A DNA stretch of 60,335 nucleotides from an uncultured Eubacteriales bacterium (GCA_934481515.1 CAKSPO010000009.1:1-60335), one strand, 5' to 3'; counted from the stretch's first letter, positions 34,320 through 43,833 are shown. The notes: generated from the letters alone by a model not told the origin. Numbers and translations: made by a program.

Positions 34320-35390
34320 ATGAGAATTATAGTTGATGTTATGGGGGGCGACAAAGGCCCCGAAGAAGCCGTCAAAGGTGTGATTCAGGCGGCACAGGAA
34401 TTCAATGCGACCTTTATTCTGGTGGGTGACCGCAAAGAGATCGAACGGGTTGCCGAAGAGAATCAGTTTGACATCCGCCGCATGGATATCATTCACACGG
34501 ACACGTATATTACCATGGAGGATGACCCGCTCTGCGTGGTACGCGGAAAGCAGGATTCTTCCATGACCGTCGGACTGCGGATGCTTGCCGAAGGGCACGG
34601 AGATGCGTTCGTCAGCACGGGAAATACCGGGGCGCTCTTCACGGGAGCCACTTTGGTGGTTCGCAAGGTCAAAGGCATCCAGCGCGCCGGGATCGGAACC
34701 GTTATTCCGCTCCAGAACCCGGTATTGCTTTTGGATACCGGCGCCAATGTCACGGTAACAGAAGAAAACCTGGAGCAGTTCGGCGTCATCGGCTCCGCGT
34801 ATATGGCAAAAATGTACGGTCTGGAATCGCCGCGCGTGGGACTGTTGAACAACGGCGCCGAGGAATGTAAGGGGACCCCGCTCCAGCAGGCGGCATACCG
34901 ACTGCTGCGGGACAATCCGGAAATCAATTTCGTCGGAAACATCGAAAGCAGCATCCTTCCGTTCAACAGCTGCGACGTAATCGTTGCCGACGGCTTTACG
35001 GGGAACGTTTTTCTCAAGGGCGTGGAAGGAATCGGAAAACTGCTGCTCGGCAGACTGAAGGAAATTTTCTACAGCTCTCCGATCACCAAGGTAGCGGCGC
35101 TTTCCATGAAAAAACAGCTGAGCGCGATGAAAAAGGATTACGATCCGTCCGAGCACGGCGGCTCTCCGATTCTCGGAATTTCCAAGCCGGTCATCAAGGC
35201 ACATGGCTCCTCCAACGCGAAAGCGTGGAAGAACGCCATCCGGCAGGCAATCGATTATGCTGATTCGGGTGCCATTTACGATATTGCCATGTCCGCGCAG
35301 GCGTATGCCGCACGGAAAAAGGCGGAACGGGAAGCAACGGCTGCGGAACAGAATGCTTCCTCCGAACCGTCATCGAACCAAAAGAATTGA
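34320..35390 (+). CDS. plsX: Phosphate acyltransferase PlsX
   Basis: A 356-residue enzyme that converts acyl-ACP to acyl-phosphate for phospholipid synthesis. It starts MRIIVDVMGGDKGPEEAVKG and has FVSTGNTGALFTGATLVV, LLDTGANVTVTEENLEQF, RVGLLNNGAEECKGTP, NFVGNIESS and VADGFTGNVFLKGVEG. No clear ribosome site is seen before the ATG. RNase III follows nine bases later; the acyl carrier protein gene that often stands between them is absent. Confidence 0.96.
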   Translation: MRIIVDVMGGDKGPEEAVKGVIQAAQEFNATFILVGDRKEIERVAEENQFDIRRMDIIHTDTYITMEDDPLCVVRGKQDSSMTVGLRMLAEGHGDAFVSTGNTGALFTGATLVVRKVKGIQRAGIGTVIPLQNPVLLLDTGANVTVTEENLEQFGVIGSAYMAKMYGLESPRVGLLNNGAEECKGTPLQQAAYRLLRDNPEINFVGNIESSILPFNSCDVIVADGFTGNVFLKGVEGIGKLLLGRLKEIFYSSPITKVAALSMKKQLSAMKKDYDPSEHGGSPILGISKPVIKAHGSSNAKAWKNAIRQAIDYADSGAIYDIAMSAQAYAARKKAEREATAAEQNASSEPSSNQKN

Positions 35391-35399
35391 GGTGTGGTT

Positions 35400-36116
35400 A
35401 TGCCACTGTCATTGGATGAATTGCAGGAGAGACTGGGGTACCGGTTTCAAAATCCGGAATTTCTTCTGCGCGCAGTAACCCATTCTTCCTATTCCAACGA
35501 GACCGGAGAGAGAAACCATCATCTGCTCTGCAACGAGCGGCTGGAGTTTCTCGGAGATTCGGTACTTTCCCTGATTACCAGCGATTTTCTGTACGACCGC
35601 TACCCGGAGCTTCCGGAGGGAGACCTGACCCGCATGCGCTCCGCCATGGTCTGCGAGGAGGCGCTTGCGACCTATGCAGGGGAGCTCGGACTCGGCGCAT
35701 TCCTGCTGCTCGGAAAAGGGGAAGCACAAAACGGGGGAGCCGCAAAGCCGGCGATTCTTGCCGACGCATTTGAGGCGGTTCTGGCGGCGATTTTTCTGGA
35801 CGCGGGAAGAATGGAAGGAATCGGAGCGGTCTCCGTATTTCTGCTTCCGTTCCTGCGGCAGATGACCGAAAAGAAGCAGGATGCCCCTGCGGCACCGCGC
35901 GACAGCAAATCCTTTTTGCAGGAGTTTGTGCAGAAGGAAAAGGGAACCCCGGAATACCGGCTGGTTTCCGAGAGCGGACCGGATCACAATAAGACCTTTT
36001 GCGTGGAGGTGTACCTGGATTCCAACTGCATCGGCAGAGGAAAAGGACATTCCAAGAAGCACGCCGAACAGGAAGCCGCACGGGATGCCCTGCGACTGTT
36101 CGGAATTGCGGACTGA
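35400..36116 (+). CDS. rnc: Ribonuclease III
   Basis: A 238-residue double-strand-specific RNase for rRNA and mRNA processing. The catalytic signature NERLEFLGDSVLSL and the second acidic site DAFEAVLAAIFLD are present. The double-stranded RNA-binding domain begins DSKSFLQEFVQKEKGTPEYRLV and ends KKHAEQEAARDAL. I chose ATG 35400, because GAGGTG lies before it; a GTG six bases earlier would overlap that site. The gene follows plsX and precedes a radical SAM gene by five bases. Confidence 0.97.
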   Translation: MPLSLDELQERLGYRFQNPEFLLRAVTHSSYSNETGERNHHLLCNERLEFLGDSVLSLITSDFLYDRYPELPEGDLTRMRSAMVCEEALATYAGELGLGAFLLLGKGEAQNGGAAKPAILADAFEAVLAAIFLDAGRMEGIGAVSVFLLPFLRQMTEKKQDAPAAPRDSKSFLQEFVQKEKGTPEYRLVSESGPDHNKTFCVEVYLDSNCIGRGKGHSKKHAEQEAARDALRLFGIAD

Positions 36117-36121
36117 CCGAA

Positions 36122-37126
36122 ATGCGCCACCGCAACATTCCGGTATTTATTCCGCATCTCGGGTGCCCGCATCAGTGCGTATTCTGCAACCAGAATTCCA
36201 TCAGCGGATGCCGCGGCTTCCGGGAGGAATCCGTCGAAGAGCAGATTCGCACGGTTCTTTCGGGGATCCCTCCGGAGGATGAGACGGAAATCGCCTTTTT
36301 CGGCGGTTCCTTTACCGGTATTCCGCGGGAGCTGATGTGCCGCCTTCTGGACATGGCGGAGCGGTTTGTCGGGGAAGGGCGGGTCACATCCATCCGGATT
36401 TCCACCCGACCGGATTACATTTCTCCGGAAATTCTGCGGATTCTGTCCGGCTATTCCGTCCGGCACATTGAGCTGGGACTGCAAAGCATGGATGACGAAG
36501 TGCTCAGCGCAAGCCGGAGAGGACATACCGTGCGTCAGGCGGAGGATGCCTGCCGCGCCGTCCGGGAAGCAGGCTTTTCCCTCACCGGACAGATGATGAT
36601 CGGACTCCCGGCATCCACCCCGGAAAAGGAACGCTTCACGGCGCAACGCATCGCGGAACTGGGCGCCGGGAGTGCAAGAATCTATCCGACGGTCGTTTTT
36701 TACGATACGCCGCTTTGCCGGATGACCGGGGATGGAACCTACCGACCCCTTTCCGTGCAGGAAGCCGTGGAACGCTCCGCGAACGCACTGGAGATTCTGG
36801 AGGGACATAACATTCCCTGCATCCGCATCGGGCTGTGCGCCACCGAATCCCTGACCTCGCCGGAAGCGGTTCTGGCAGGACCCAACCACCCGGCAATCGG
36901 GGAGCTTGTCCGCTCCGAGGTGTGCTACCGGAAGCTTTGCCGGCAGGCGGAGCGGGAAGCACTTTGCGGAAAGACCGTACAGCTCCATTGCCCCCCGACG
37001 GCAGTTTCCGTCGCGGTCGGACAGCACCGGAGCAATCCGGCGCGCCTTTTGCGGCAGTACGGCATCACCGTTTCCCGGATTGTCTGCGAGAAGGATGCAA
37101 GGGAGCCGTATTTTTCCCTGACCTGA
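36122..37126 (+). CDS. Radical SAM protein (Elp3/HemN-like) between rnc and smc
   Basis: A 334-residue radical SAM enzyme. The iron-sulfur cluster motif is CPHQCVFC (Cys-x3-Cys-x2-Cys) near residue 15. AFFGGSFTGIP, IRISTRPDYISPEIL, VRHIELGLQSMDDEVL and TGQMMIGLPASTPEKE follow, resembling the Elp3/HemN-type families. The final part (about 240-334) is specific to this group. The substrate is unknown. The ATG stands five bases after the rnc stop, so the two are probably co-translated. Its position between rnc and smc is common in Clostridia. Confidence 0.9.
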   Translation: MRHRNIPVFIPHLGCPHQCVFCNQNSISGCRGFREESVEEQIRTVLSGIPPEDETEIAFFGGSFTGIPRELMCRLLDMAERFVGEGRVTSIRISTRPDYISPEILRILSGYSVRHIELGLQSMDDEVLSASRRGHTVRQAEDACRAVREAGFSLTGQMMIGLPASTPEKERFTAQRIAELGAGSARIYPTVVFYDTPLCRMTGDGTYRPLSVQEAVERSANALEILEGHNIPCIRIGLCATESLTSPEAVLAGPNHPAIGELVRSEVCYRKLCRQAEREALCGKTVQLHCPPTAVSVAVGQHRSNPARLLRQYGITVSRIVCEKDAREPYFSLT

Positions 37127-37169
37127 CCGTATCTGCGCTTTTTACCCAAACAACAGGAGGAAATCAATT

Positions 37170-40100
37170 TTGTATCTGAAATCATTGGAAATGCAGGGGT
37201 TCAAGTCCTTCCCGGACAAGACCAAGCTGGAATTTGAAAACGGACAGAAGGTGGATCTGACCGATGACGCGGTATACGGCGTCACCGTCATTGTCGGACC
37301 CAACGGCTCCGGAAAATCCAATATTGCCGATGCCATGCGATGGGTGCTCGGCGAAATTTCCTCCAAGAGCCTGCGCGGAAGCAAAATGGAAGACGTTATT
37401 TTCGGAGGAGCTGACAGCCGGAGACCGATGGGATACGCCGAGGTTTCCGTCACGTTTGACAACCGCGGGGAATTGTCCCGGCTGGATTGCCCCTACGAGG
37501 AGGTCACCGTCACAAGACGCTATTACCGCTCCGGGGACAGCGAATATTTTATCAACCGCAAGGGCGTGCGGCTGAAGGATATTTACGAGCTGTTCATGAA
37601 CACCGGTATCGGACGGGACGGATATTCCATCATCGGGCAGGGACGGATCGCGGAGATGGTCTCCCGCAAGAGCGAGGAGCGCCGGAGCGTTTTTGAGGAC
37701 GCCTCCGGAATTGCCAAATACCGCTACAAGAAAAACGAGGCGGAGCGGAAGCTTCAGGACACCGAAGAGAATATGACCCGCGCCAACGACATTTTCTCCG
37801 AGCTATCCGCCCGGGTGGAGCCGATGCGCCGCGAGGCGGAGAAGGCAAAACGCGCCATCGAGCTGATGGAGAACAAAAAGAGAGCCGATGTCAGCCTTTG
37901 GCTTTACGATACGGAAAAGCTGCGCGGACAGCTGAATCAGGCGGAGGAAGCGCTTCAGCACGCCGCGTTTGACCTGCAAATGGCGGAGGACGGAATTCAA
38001 TCCCTGGAGACCCAGAATTCCAAACTGTTTGAAGCGTCGCAGGGAAGCAAACAGGAGTCCGAGGATCTTCTGACCCGGATTCGTGAGCAGACCGAGCTTT
38101 GCCATACACTGGAGAGCGAATACCGCGTGGCGGAAAATACCGTCGCACACGCCAAGGAGCTGATCGCGGCAACGCAGGGATCCGTCGGCGGAACCGAGAA
38201 AGCCATGCAGAACGAAACGGAGTCGTGCCGGAAGCACGCCGAAAAGATCGGTACCCTGCAAAACAAAGAAGAGGAACTGACCCGGGAGAGAGAAACGCTC
38301 CTTTCCGAGCAGGGAACCCTTTCCCGCCGTGCGTCGGAGCTGGAAAGCGCCGTGGCACAGGCATTGGATGACATCCGTGCACTGGAAAATGAGGAAATGG
38401 ATGTCCGGGTGCGGATTTCCGTTCTGGAACGTGCCAAAACCTCGGATACGGACAAGAACAGCTCGGCACTTGCGGAGCTGGGGGAATATCAGAGAATTTC
38501 CGCGGAGCTGGAGGAGCAATGCGCCGGCAAGGAACGCACCGTGGCGGCATATGACGCCGAGCTTTCCGGAATCGACGCGGAGATTGCCGACGGAGAAAAG
38601 AACGCGGAGCAGTGCGGAGTGGAACTGAAAAACGTCACCGCAAAGCTCAATAACGAGACCTTCCGCCGCGACTCCGTTGCTCAGCGGATTGCCACGTATA
38701 AATCCATGGAGGAACACTTTGAGGGCTACTCCAACGCCGTCCGGTACGTGATGAAGCGCTATGAGGAGGGCAAAATGACCGATGCCGCAGGAATGCCCTG
38801 CGGAACGGTATACGGACCTCTTTCCAAGCTGATTTCCGTAGACGACCGCTATCTGACCGCCATTGAAATTGCGTTGGGAGCCAACCTGCAAAATATCGTC
38901 GTACAGGATGAAGCGACCGCAAAGGCGGCGATGTACGCCCTGAAACGGGGTGAAGCCGGCAGAGCTACCTTCTTTCCGCTGACCTCCATGAAGCCGTTGG
39001 TGCCGTCGCGTGAACTTTCCGAAGCGTCCGGCTTCCCGGGTTATGTGGGACTGGCGGATTCGCTGGTGGAGAGCGATCCGGCATTCCGGAACGTCCTGTC
39101 CTCTCTGCTCGGCAAGACGGCGGTGTTCGATAACATTGATCACGCCACCGTCATGGCAAAAGCACTGCACTATCGGGTTCGCGCTGTCACGCTGGACGGT
39201 CAGCAGATCAACGTCGGCGGTTCCTTTACCGGCGGCTCCGTCCGTACCGGCAACGGGATTCTGTCCCGCGCAGGCGAGATCAAACGGCTGGAGGGTGAGC
39301 TGGAGGAACGGAAAAAGAGCGTCGGCGAGTTGGAAAAACAGCTTGCCGGAGCGCAGAAAAGACTGCAGGATGCCGAGGACGGCAAAGCGTCCGCCGAAAC
39401 CCGGCGGGAGCTGATTTCCGTTCTGCGCAATACCGAAAACGGACAATTGGATCAGCTCCGTGCCAAAAAGGATGCCAATGAGACCCTGCTGAACCGGCTG
39501 AAGGAGGATATGCGGGAGTACGAATCCGCCAAGGCAAAGTATGAGTCGGATTTGCAGACCCTTTCCGCCGAGGAGAAGGCACTTTCTCACCGTAAGGAGG
39601 AGCTTGGCGCATTCCGGAGCGAAAAGAACGCCGAACACGGCGATACGGTTCTGCGGCTGGACGAAATTTCAGCGGCTCTGACCGAGCTTTACATCCGCAT
39701 CAGCGAGACGCAGAAGGACATCGAAACCGAAACCACCCTGAAGGGGAGCGCGGAGGAGCGGCTGGAAAATCTGCGGCAGGAAATGGTCACATTGTCCGGC
39801 AGAATCAATACCCAAAGCGAACAGATCCGCATCACGGGAGAGGCAATGGATGCCAACCGTGCCGCATATGCGGCGGCTACGGCGGCGCTGAATGACCTCA
39901 ACGAAAAGCGGAGCGCCGTGGAAAAGGACAACTTTGAGTTTGAACGCAAGCTGAACGAACTGAACAATAAACTGCGCGACCGGATGAACCACAAGGAGCT
40001 GGTATTCCGGGAACACACCAAATGCGAAAGCCGCCTTGCGGGACTCCGCGAGACGCAGGACAAGCTGGCAACCAAGCTCTGGGATGACTACGAGCTGACC

Positions 40101-40838
40101 CGTGCCGATGCCATGGCACTGGGGTATCCGCCGGTTACACCGGAAACAAGACCGGAACTGCTTTCTCTGCAAACCGACTGCAAAAACAAACTGAGAGCCA
40201 TCGGAAACGTGGATTTGGACGCGGTCGGAAAATACGAGGAGGTACGCGTCCGGTACGAAAAAATGAGCGAGCAGATCACCGATCTGGAAAAGGCAAGACG
40301 GGAGCTGAACGGCATCATTTCCGGTCTGGAGGAGGAGATGAAGACCTCTTTCGTCAATTCCTTCAATCAGATCAACGAGAATTTCGGTCGTGTCTTTGCC
40401 GAGCTGTTCGGCGGCGGATCAGCGGAACTTTCGCTGACCGATCCGGAAAACGTTCTGGAAAGCGGCATCGAGATCAAGGCGGCGCCTCCCGGAAAGATTA
40501 TCAAGAGTCTGATGCAGCTTTCCGGCGGCGAACAGGCATTCATCGGAATCGCACTGTTTTTTGCCATCATTCAGGTCAATCCGACCCCGTTCTGTATTCT
40601 GGACGAGATTGAGGCGGCATTGGATGAGGTCAACGTGGAGCGCCTTGCACAGTACATCAAGCGGTATTCCCACGGAACGCAGTTCATTATGATTACCCAC
40701 CGGCGCGGAACCATGGCGGCGGCGGACCGCCTGTATGGCGTCACCATGCCGGAGCACGGAATTTCCAAGGTTCTGATGCTGGACATCAACGACATTTCCA
40801 AGAAGGAGGGGGAAGACTGGAATGGGATTTTTGGATAA
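37170..40838 (+). CDS. smc: Chromosome segregation protein SMC
   Basis: A 1222-residue condensin ATPase for chromosome compaction. The N-terminal head has MYLKSLEMQGFKSFPDKT and the Walker A loop GPNGSGKSN at about residue 43. Long coiled coils (about 170-500 and 690-1030) surround a hinge (about 515-665). The C-terminal head has the signature LSGGEQAF at about 1117 and Walker B FCILDEIEAALDE. The start is TTG, with AGGAGG nine bases upstream. The end overlaps ftsY by 17 bases. Confidence 0.98.
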   Translation: MYLKSLEMQGFKSFPDKTKLEFENGQKVDLTDDAVYGVTVIVGPNGSGKSNIADAMRWVLGEISSKSLRGSKMEDVIFGGADSRRPMGYAEVSVTFDNRGELSRLDCPYEEVTVTRRYYRSGDSEYFINRKGVRLKDIYELFMNTGIGRDGYSIIGQGRIAEMVSRKSEERRSVFEDASGIAKYRYKKNEAERKLQDTEENMTRANDIFSELSARVEPMRREAEKAKRAIELMENKKRADVSLWLYDTEKLRGQLNQAEEALQHAAFDLQMAEDGIQSLETQNSKLFEASQGSKQESEDLLTRIREQTELCHTLESEYRVAENTVAHAKELIAATQGSVGGTEKAMQNETESCRKHAEKIGTLQNKEEELTRERETLLSEQGTLSRRASELESAVAQALDDIRALENEEMDVRVRISVLERAKTSDTDKNSSALAELGEYQRISAELEEQCAGKERTVAAYDAELSGIDAEIADGEKNAEQCGVELKNVTAKLNNETFRRDSVAQRIATYKSMEEHFEGYSNAVRYVMKRYEEGKMTDAAGMPCGTVYGPLSKLISVDDRYLTAIEIALGANLQNIVVQDEATAKAAMYALKRGEAGRATFFPLTSMKPLVPSRELSEASGFPGYVGLADSLVESDPAFRNVLSSLLGKTAVFDNIDHATVMAKALHYRVRAVTLDGQQINVGGSFTGGSVRTGNGILSRAGEIKRLEGELEERKKSVGELEKQLAGAQKRLQDAEDGKASAETRRELISVLRNTENGQLDQLRAKKDANETLLNRLKEDMREYESAKAKYESDLQTLSAEEKALSHRKEELGAFRSEKNAEHGDTVLRLDEISAALTELYIRISETQKDIETETTLKGSAEERLENLRQEMVTLSGRINTQSEQIRITGEAMDANRAAYAAATAALNDLNEKRSAVEKDNFEFERKLNELNNKLRDRMNHKELVFREHTKCESRLAGLRETQDKLATKLWDDYELTRADAMALGYPPVTPETRPELLSLQTDCKNKLRAIGNVDLDAVGKYEEVRVRYEKMSEQITDLEKARRELNGIISGLEEEMKTSFVNSFNQINENFGRVFAELFGGGSAELSLTDPENVLESGIEIKAAPPGKIIKSLMQLSGGEQAFIGIALFFAIIQVNPTPFCILDEIEAALDEVNVERLAQYIKRYSHGTQFIMITHRRGTMAAADRLYGVTMPEHGISKVLMLDINDISKKEGEDWNGIFG

Positions 40839-42411
40839 ACTGTTCGGCAGAAAGAAAAAAGAAAAGGAAGCCGAAGAGGAACGCCTGAAAATAGAACAGG
40901 AAGAAGCAGAAAAAGCCGAAGCCGCAAAAGCGGCGGCAGAGGAAAAGGCGAAAGCCGAAGCCGCAAAAGCGGCAGAGGAAAAAGCGAAAGCCGAAGCCGC
41001 AAAAGCGGCGGCAGAAGAAAAAGCAAAAGCCGACGCCGCAAAAGCGGCGGCAGAAGAAAAAGCAAAAGCCGAAGCCGCAAAAGCGGCAGAGGAAAAAGCG
41101 AAAGCCGAAGCCGCAAAAGCGGCGGCGGAGGAAAAAGCGAAAGCCGAAGCCGCAAAAGCGGCAGAGGAAAAAGCGAAAGCCGAAGCCGCAAAAGCGGCAG
41201 AAGAAAAAGCAAAAGCCGAAGCCGCAAAAGCGGCAGAGGAAAAAGCGAAAGCCGAAGCCGCAAAAGCGGCGGCGGAGGAAAAAGCGAAAGCCGAAGCCGC
41301 AAAAGCGGCAGCAGAAGAAAAAGCAAAAGCCGAAGCGGAAGCAGCTGCAAAAGCAGCCGCAGAAGCAGCCGCAAAAGAGGCAGAGGAAAGAGCAAAAGCG
41401 GCGGCGGAAGAAAAAGCAAAAGCTGAGGCAGAAGCAGCCGCGAAGGAAGAAGCTCTTCCGATGGAAGATGCTTTTCCTGAGGCAGAGACCCGCAAGAAGG
41501 AGAAAAAATCATTCTGGGGACGGGTCAAGGAAGGACTGAAAAAAACAAAGAACGCAATTTTCGGACAGATCGACGACCTATTGAAGAATTTCGTCAAGGT
41601 AGACGAGGATCTTCTGGAGGAACTGGAAGAGATTCTGATCTGCGCAGATGTTGGCGTCAATGCCTCGGAAGAGATCATTTCCCGGTTGCGGGAGCAGATC
41701 AAGGACGGACGGCTGAAGGAAAAGGAGCAGGTGACGGTGGCGCTCCGACAGATTCTGGAGGAAATGATCGGGGAGGGTGAGCCGTTGCATCTGGAAACGA
41801 CCCCATCGGTGATTCTTGTTATCGGAGTCAACGGTGTCGGAAAAACCACCTCTATCGGTAAGATTTCCAATCAGCTCCGCAAGGAAGGGAAGAAGGTCAT
41901 CGTTGCGGCGGCGGACACCTTCCGCGCGGCGGCGATCGACCAGCTTGCGGTCTGGTGCGACCGTGCCGGCGTAGAGCTGGTTCGCCAGAATGAGGGGAGC
42001 GACCCTGCGGCAGTCGTATTTGATGCCTGCCATGCGGCAAAGAATAAAAAAGCGGATGTTCTGATTATCGACACCGCCGGAAGACTGCACAACAAGACCA
42101 ACCTGATGAACGAACTTGCCAAAATCAACCGCGTCATTGATCGCGAACTGCCGGGAGCAAGCCGCGAAAATCTGCTGGTTCTGGATGCCACCACCGGACA
42201 GAACGCCATTCTGCAGGCGAAAGAATTCCGGAATGCGGCGGCATTGACCGGCTTGATTCTGAACAAGATGGATGGGACCGCAAAAGGCGGCATCGTCATC
42301 TCCATCCGGCAGGAGCTGAACATTCCGGTCAAATTCATCGGCGTCGGCGAGAAGCTGGACGATATGCAGGAATTCGACCAGAAGGAATTTGTCCGGGCAT
42401 TGTTTGAATAA
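40822..42411 (+). CDS. ftsY: Signal recognition particle receptor FtsY with a long Ala/Lys/Glu repeat region
   Basis: A 529-residue GTPase that docks SRP-ribosome complexes at the membrane. After a basic start (MGFLDKLFGRKKKEKE), residues about 30-210 consist of repeats such as EEKAKAEAAKAA, predicted to be a long single helix. The N domain begins near KKSFWGRVKEGLKKTK. The G domain has GVNGVGKTTSIGK (residue 335 on), DTFRAAAIDQL, LIIDTAGRLHN, LNKMDGTAKGG and GVGEKLDDMQEF. Acidic A domains are common in FtsY, but such a regular repeat is unusual. The ATG lies 17 bases inside the end of smc, preceded by an AGGAGG-type site. Confidence 0.97.
   Translation: MGFLDKLFGRKKKEKEAEEERLKIEQEEAEKAEAAKAAAEEKAKAEAAKAAEEKAKAEAAKAAAEEKAKADAAKAAAEEKAKAEAAKAAEEKAKAEAAKAAAEEKAKAEAAKAAEEKAKAEAAKAAEEKAKAEAAKAAEEKAKAEAAKAAAEEKAKAEAAKAAAEEKAKAEAEAAAKAAAEAAAKEAEERAKAAAEEKAKAEAEAAAKEEALPMEDAFPEAETRKKEKKSFWGRVKEGLKKTKNAIFGQIDDLLKNFVKVDEDLLEELEEILICADVGVNASEEIISRLREQIKDGRLKEKEQVTVALRQILEEMIGEGEPLHLETTPSVILVIGVNGVGKTTSIGKISNQLRKEGKKVIVAAADTFRAAAIDQLAVWCDRAGVELVRQNEGSDPAAVVFDACHAAKNKKADVLIIDTAGRLHNKTNLMNELAKINRVIDRELPGASRENLLVLDATTGQNAILQAKEFRNAAALTGLILNKMDGTAKGGIVISIRQELNIPVKFIGVGEKLDDMQEFDQKEFVRALFE
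40916..41450 (+). repeat. In-frame tandem repeat encoding the FtsY linker
   Basis: About 14 units of 33-39 bases encode EEKAKAEAAKAA with zero or one extra Ala. Neighbouring units are nearly identical at DNA level (GCGAAAGCCGAAGCCGCAAAAGCGG core), which points to recent expansion by slippage or unequal exchange. The last units (from about 41330) are more diverged and rich in AEAAAKEA. Confidence 0.9.
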
Positions 42412-42421
42412 AGGAGTACAC

Positions 42422-43036
42422 ATGGAACTGGTATTGGCGTCCCGCAACCGCAAGAAGATCGCAGAGTTGCACGCACTGCTCTCCGCGAAGATTCCGGATC
42501 TGCGGATTCTGTCGCTTGACGACATCGGATACACGGGTGAGATCGAAGAGAACGGCGAGACCTTTGAAGAGAACGCGCTCATCAAAGCGCGCGTCGCCGC
42601 CGGAAGCGGAAAAATCGGAATAGCCGACGACTCCGGACTTACGGTGGATGCTCTCGGCGGAGCACCGGGAATCTATTCCGCAAGATACGCCGCCCGATGC
42701 AATTTTTCCGGGGATCACGACGACGAAGGAAACAACCGGTGCCTGCTCTCCCACCTTGAAAACGTGCCGGATGATGCCCGCGGCGGCGCGTATGTCTGTG
42801 CCATTGCCTGCGTTTTTCCGGACGGCAGGAGCTTCACGGTACGCGGCGAATGCCGGGGCAGAATTCTGCGGGAGTACCACGGAGCGGGCGGATTCGGCTA
42901 CGATCCGCTGTTCTTCAGCGACGCAGCGGGCAAGACCTTTGCCGAGCTTTCCCCGGCAGAGAAAAACGCGCTTTCCCATCGCGGCGCGGCGATTGAAAAA
43001 TTTATCGAAAAGCTGAAAGAGTTGAATATAATATAA
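42422..43036 (+). CDS. rdgB: XTP/dITP diphosphatase (RdgB/HAM1)
   Basis: A 204-residue pyrophosphatase that removes non-canonical purine nucleotides such as ITP and XTP from the pool. It starts MELVLASRNRKKIAELHALL. The substrate and metal motifs follow: TFEENALIKARVAA, IADDSGLTVDALGGAPGIYSARYA, GGFGYDPLFF and LSPAEKNALSHRGAA. GGAG lies before ATG 42422. It starts ten bases after ftsY. Confidence 0.95.
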   Translation: MELVLASRNRKKIAELHALLSAKIPDLRILSLDDIGYTGEIEENGETFEENALIKARVAAGSGKIGIADDSGLTVDALGGAPGIYSARYAARCNFSGDHDDEGNNRCLLSHLENVPDDARGGAYVCAIACVFPDGRSFTVRGECRGRILREYHGAGGFGYDPLFFSDAAGKTFAELSPAEKNALSHRGAAIEKFIEKLKELNII

Positions 43037-43038
43037 TT

Positions 43039-43530
43039 ATGAAATTATCCGATTATTTTTTCTCGTCCGGAAAACGATCCTCGTCTCTCCGGCTCGGAAT
43101 TCCGGTCGGCATTGCGGCATGGCTGATTCTGCGCGACTGGCGGTACGGACTGTTGTTCGGAGCGGGAGCCACCCTGCTGTTTTCGCTGATTTTACCGCTG
43201 ATTGCATACCGCGCAGACCTTCCGTACAACCGGATTAAGGAGACCCTTGCCCAGCCGTTTCTGTTTGACGAGCGGGTTCGCTTTACGGTGCAGAACGGCA
43301 CCGTCGGCGGGTACTTCATCCTGACCGAGCAGAGCATGGTGCTTCTGTCCATGGAACGCGGAACCCATCAGCTGGAGCTGAAGCGGGAGGATATCCAATC
43401 CGTCGCACTCGGGGAAAATCTCTGCCTGAACATTTTCCTTCCGGACAATAAATTCATCCGGGTCATCTCCGGAGTCTGCTACGAAATGCTTGAAATTCTG
43501 CGGGAGAACGGCTGGAACGTCTCCGAATGA
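43039..43530 (+). CDS. Small membrane protein with a PH-like cytoplasmic part, unknown function
   Basis: A 163-residue protein I do not recognise. Two hydrophobic segments (about 18-34 and 37-58) are followed by a soluble part with alternating strands (VRFTVQNGTVGGYFILTEQSMVLLS...LELKREDIQSVAL). This looks like a bacterial PH/GRAM-like fold that reads lipids or membranes; the resemblance is a guess from pattern. It begins two bases after rdgB and its stop is followed closely by yhbY, so it belongs to the operon. Confidence 0.75.
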   Translation: MKLSDYFFSSGKRSSSLRLGIPVGIAAWLILRDWRYGLLFGAGATLLFSLILPLIAYRADLPYNRIKETLAQPFLFDERVRFTVQNGTVGGYFILTEQSMVLLSMERGTHQLELKREDIQSVALGENLCLNIFLPDNKFIRVISGVCYEMLEILRENGWNVSE

Positions 43531-43541
43531 AAGGGAACCAT

Positions 43542-43832
43542 ATGATCACATCCAAGCAAAGAGCCTACCTTCGCGGTCTGGCGAATTCCGTCCCTGCCAT
43601 CATGCAGGTTGGGAAGGGCGGTCTGAACGAAAACCTGCTCAAGACCTTTTCCGATGCGCTGGAAGCGCGGGAATTGATTAAGCTGAATGTGCTGGAAAAC
43701 AGCGGAAGCGCTCCGGCGGAGCTGTTGCAGGAGCTGGCGGAGGCACTCGGAGCGGAACCGGTTGCCGCAACGGGGCGGAAGATCGTCCTGTACCGCAGAT
43801 CCTCCAAAAAGCCCGTGATCGAACTGCCCTGA
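43542..43832 (+). CDS. yhbY: YhbY-type ribosome assembly RNA-binding protein (CRM domain)
   Basis: A 96-residue protein with one CRM domain that binds 23S rRNA precursors. Family marks are MITSKQRAYLRGLANSVPAIMQVGKGGLNENLL and the C-terminal ATGRKIVLYRRS. I chose ATG 43542, because AAAGGGA lies directly upstream and the earlier start overlaps the previous stop. It is followed at once by nadD, the usual order in Bacillota. Confidence 0.95.
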   Translation: MITSKQRAYLRGLANSVPAIMQVGKGGLNENLLKTFSDALEARELIKLNVLENSGSAPAELLQELAEALGAEPVAATGRKIVLYRRSSKKPVIELP

Positions 43833-43833
43833 C

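Noticed and set aside
40419..41870. Ser/Ala/Phe-rich repeat frame on the minus strand and a Leu/Arg-rich one in another frame
   Set aside because: Both are antisense readings of the ftsY repeat; their regular look only mirrors the tandem DNA.
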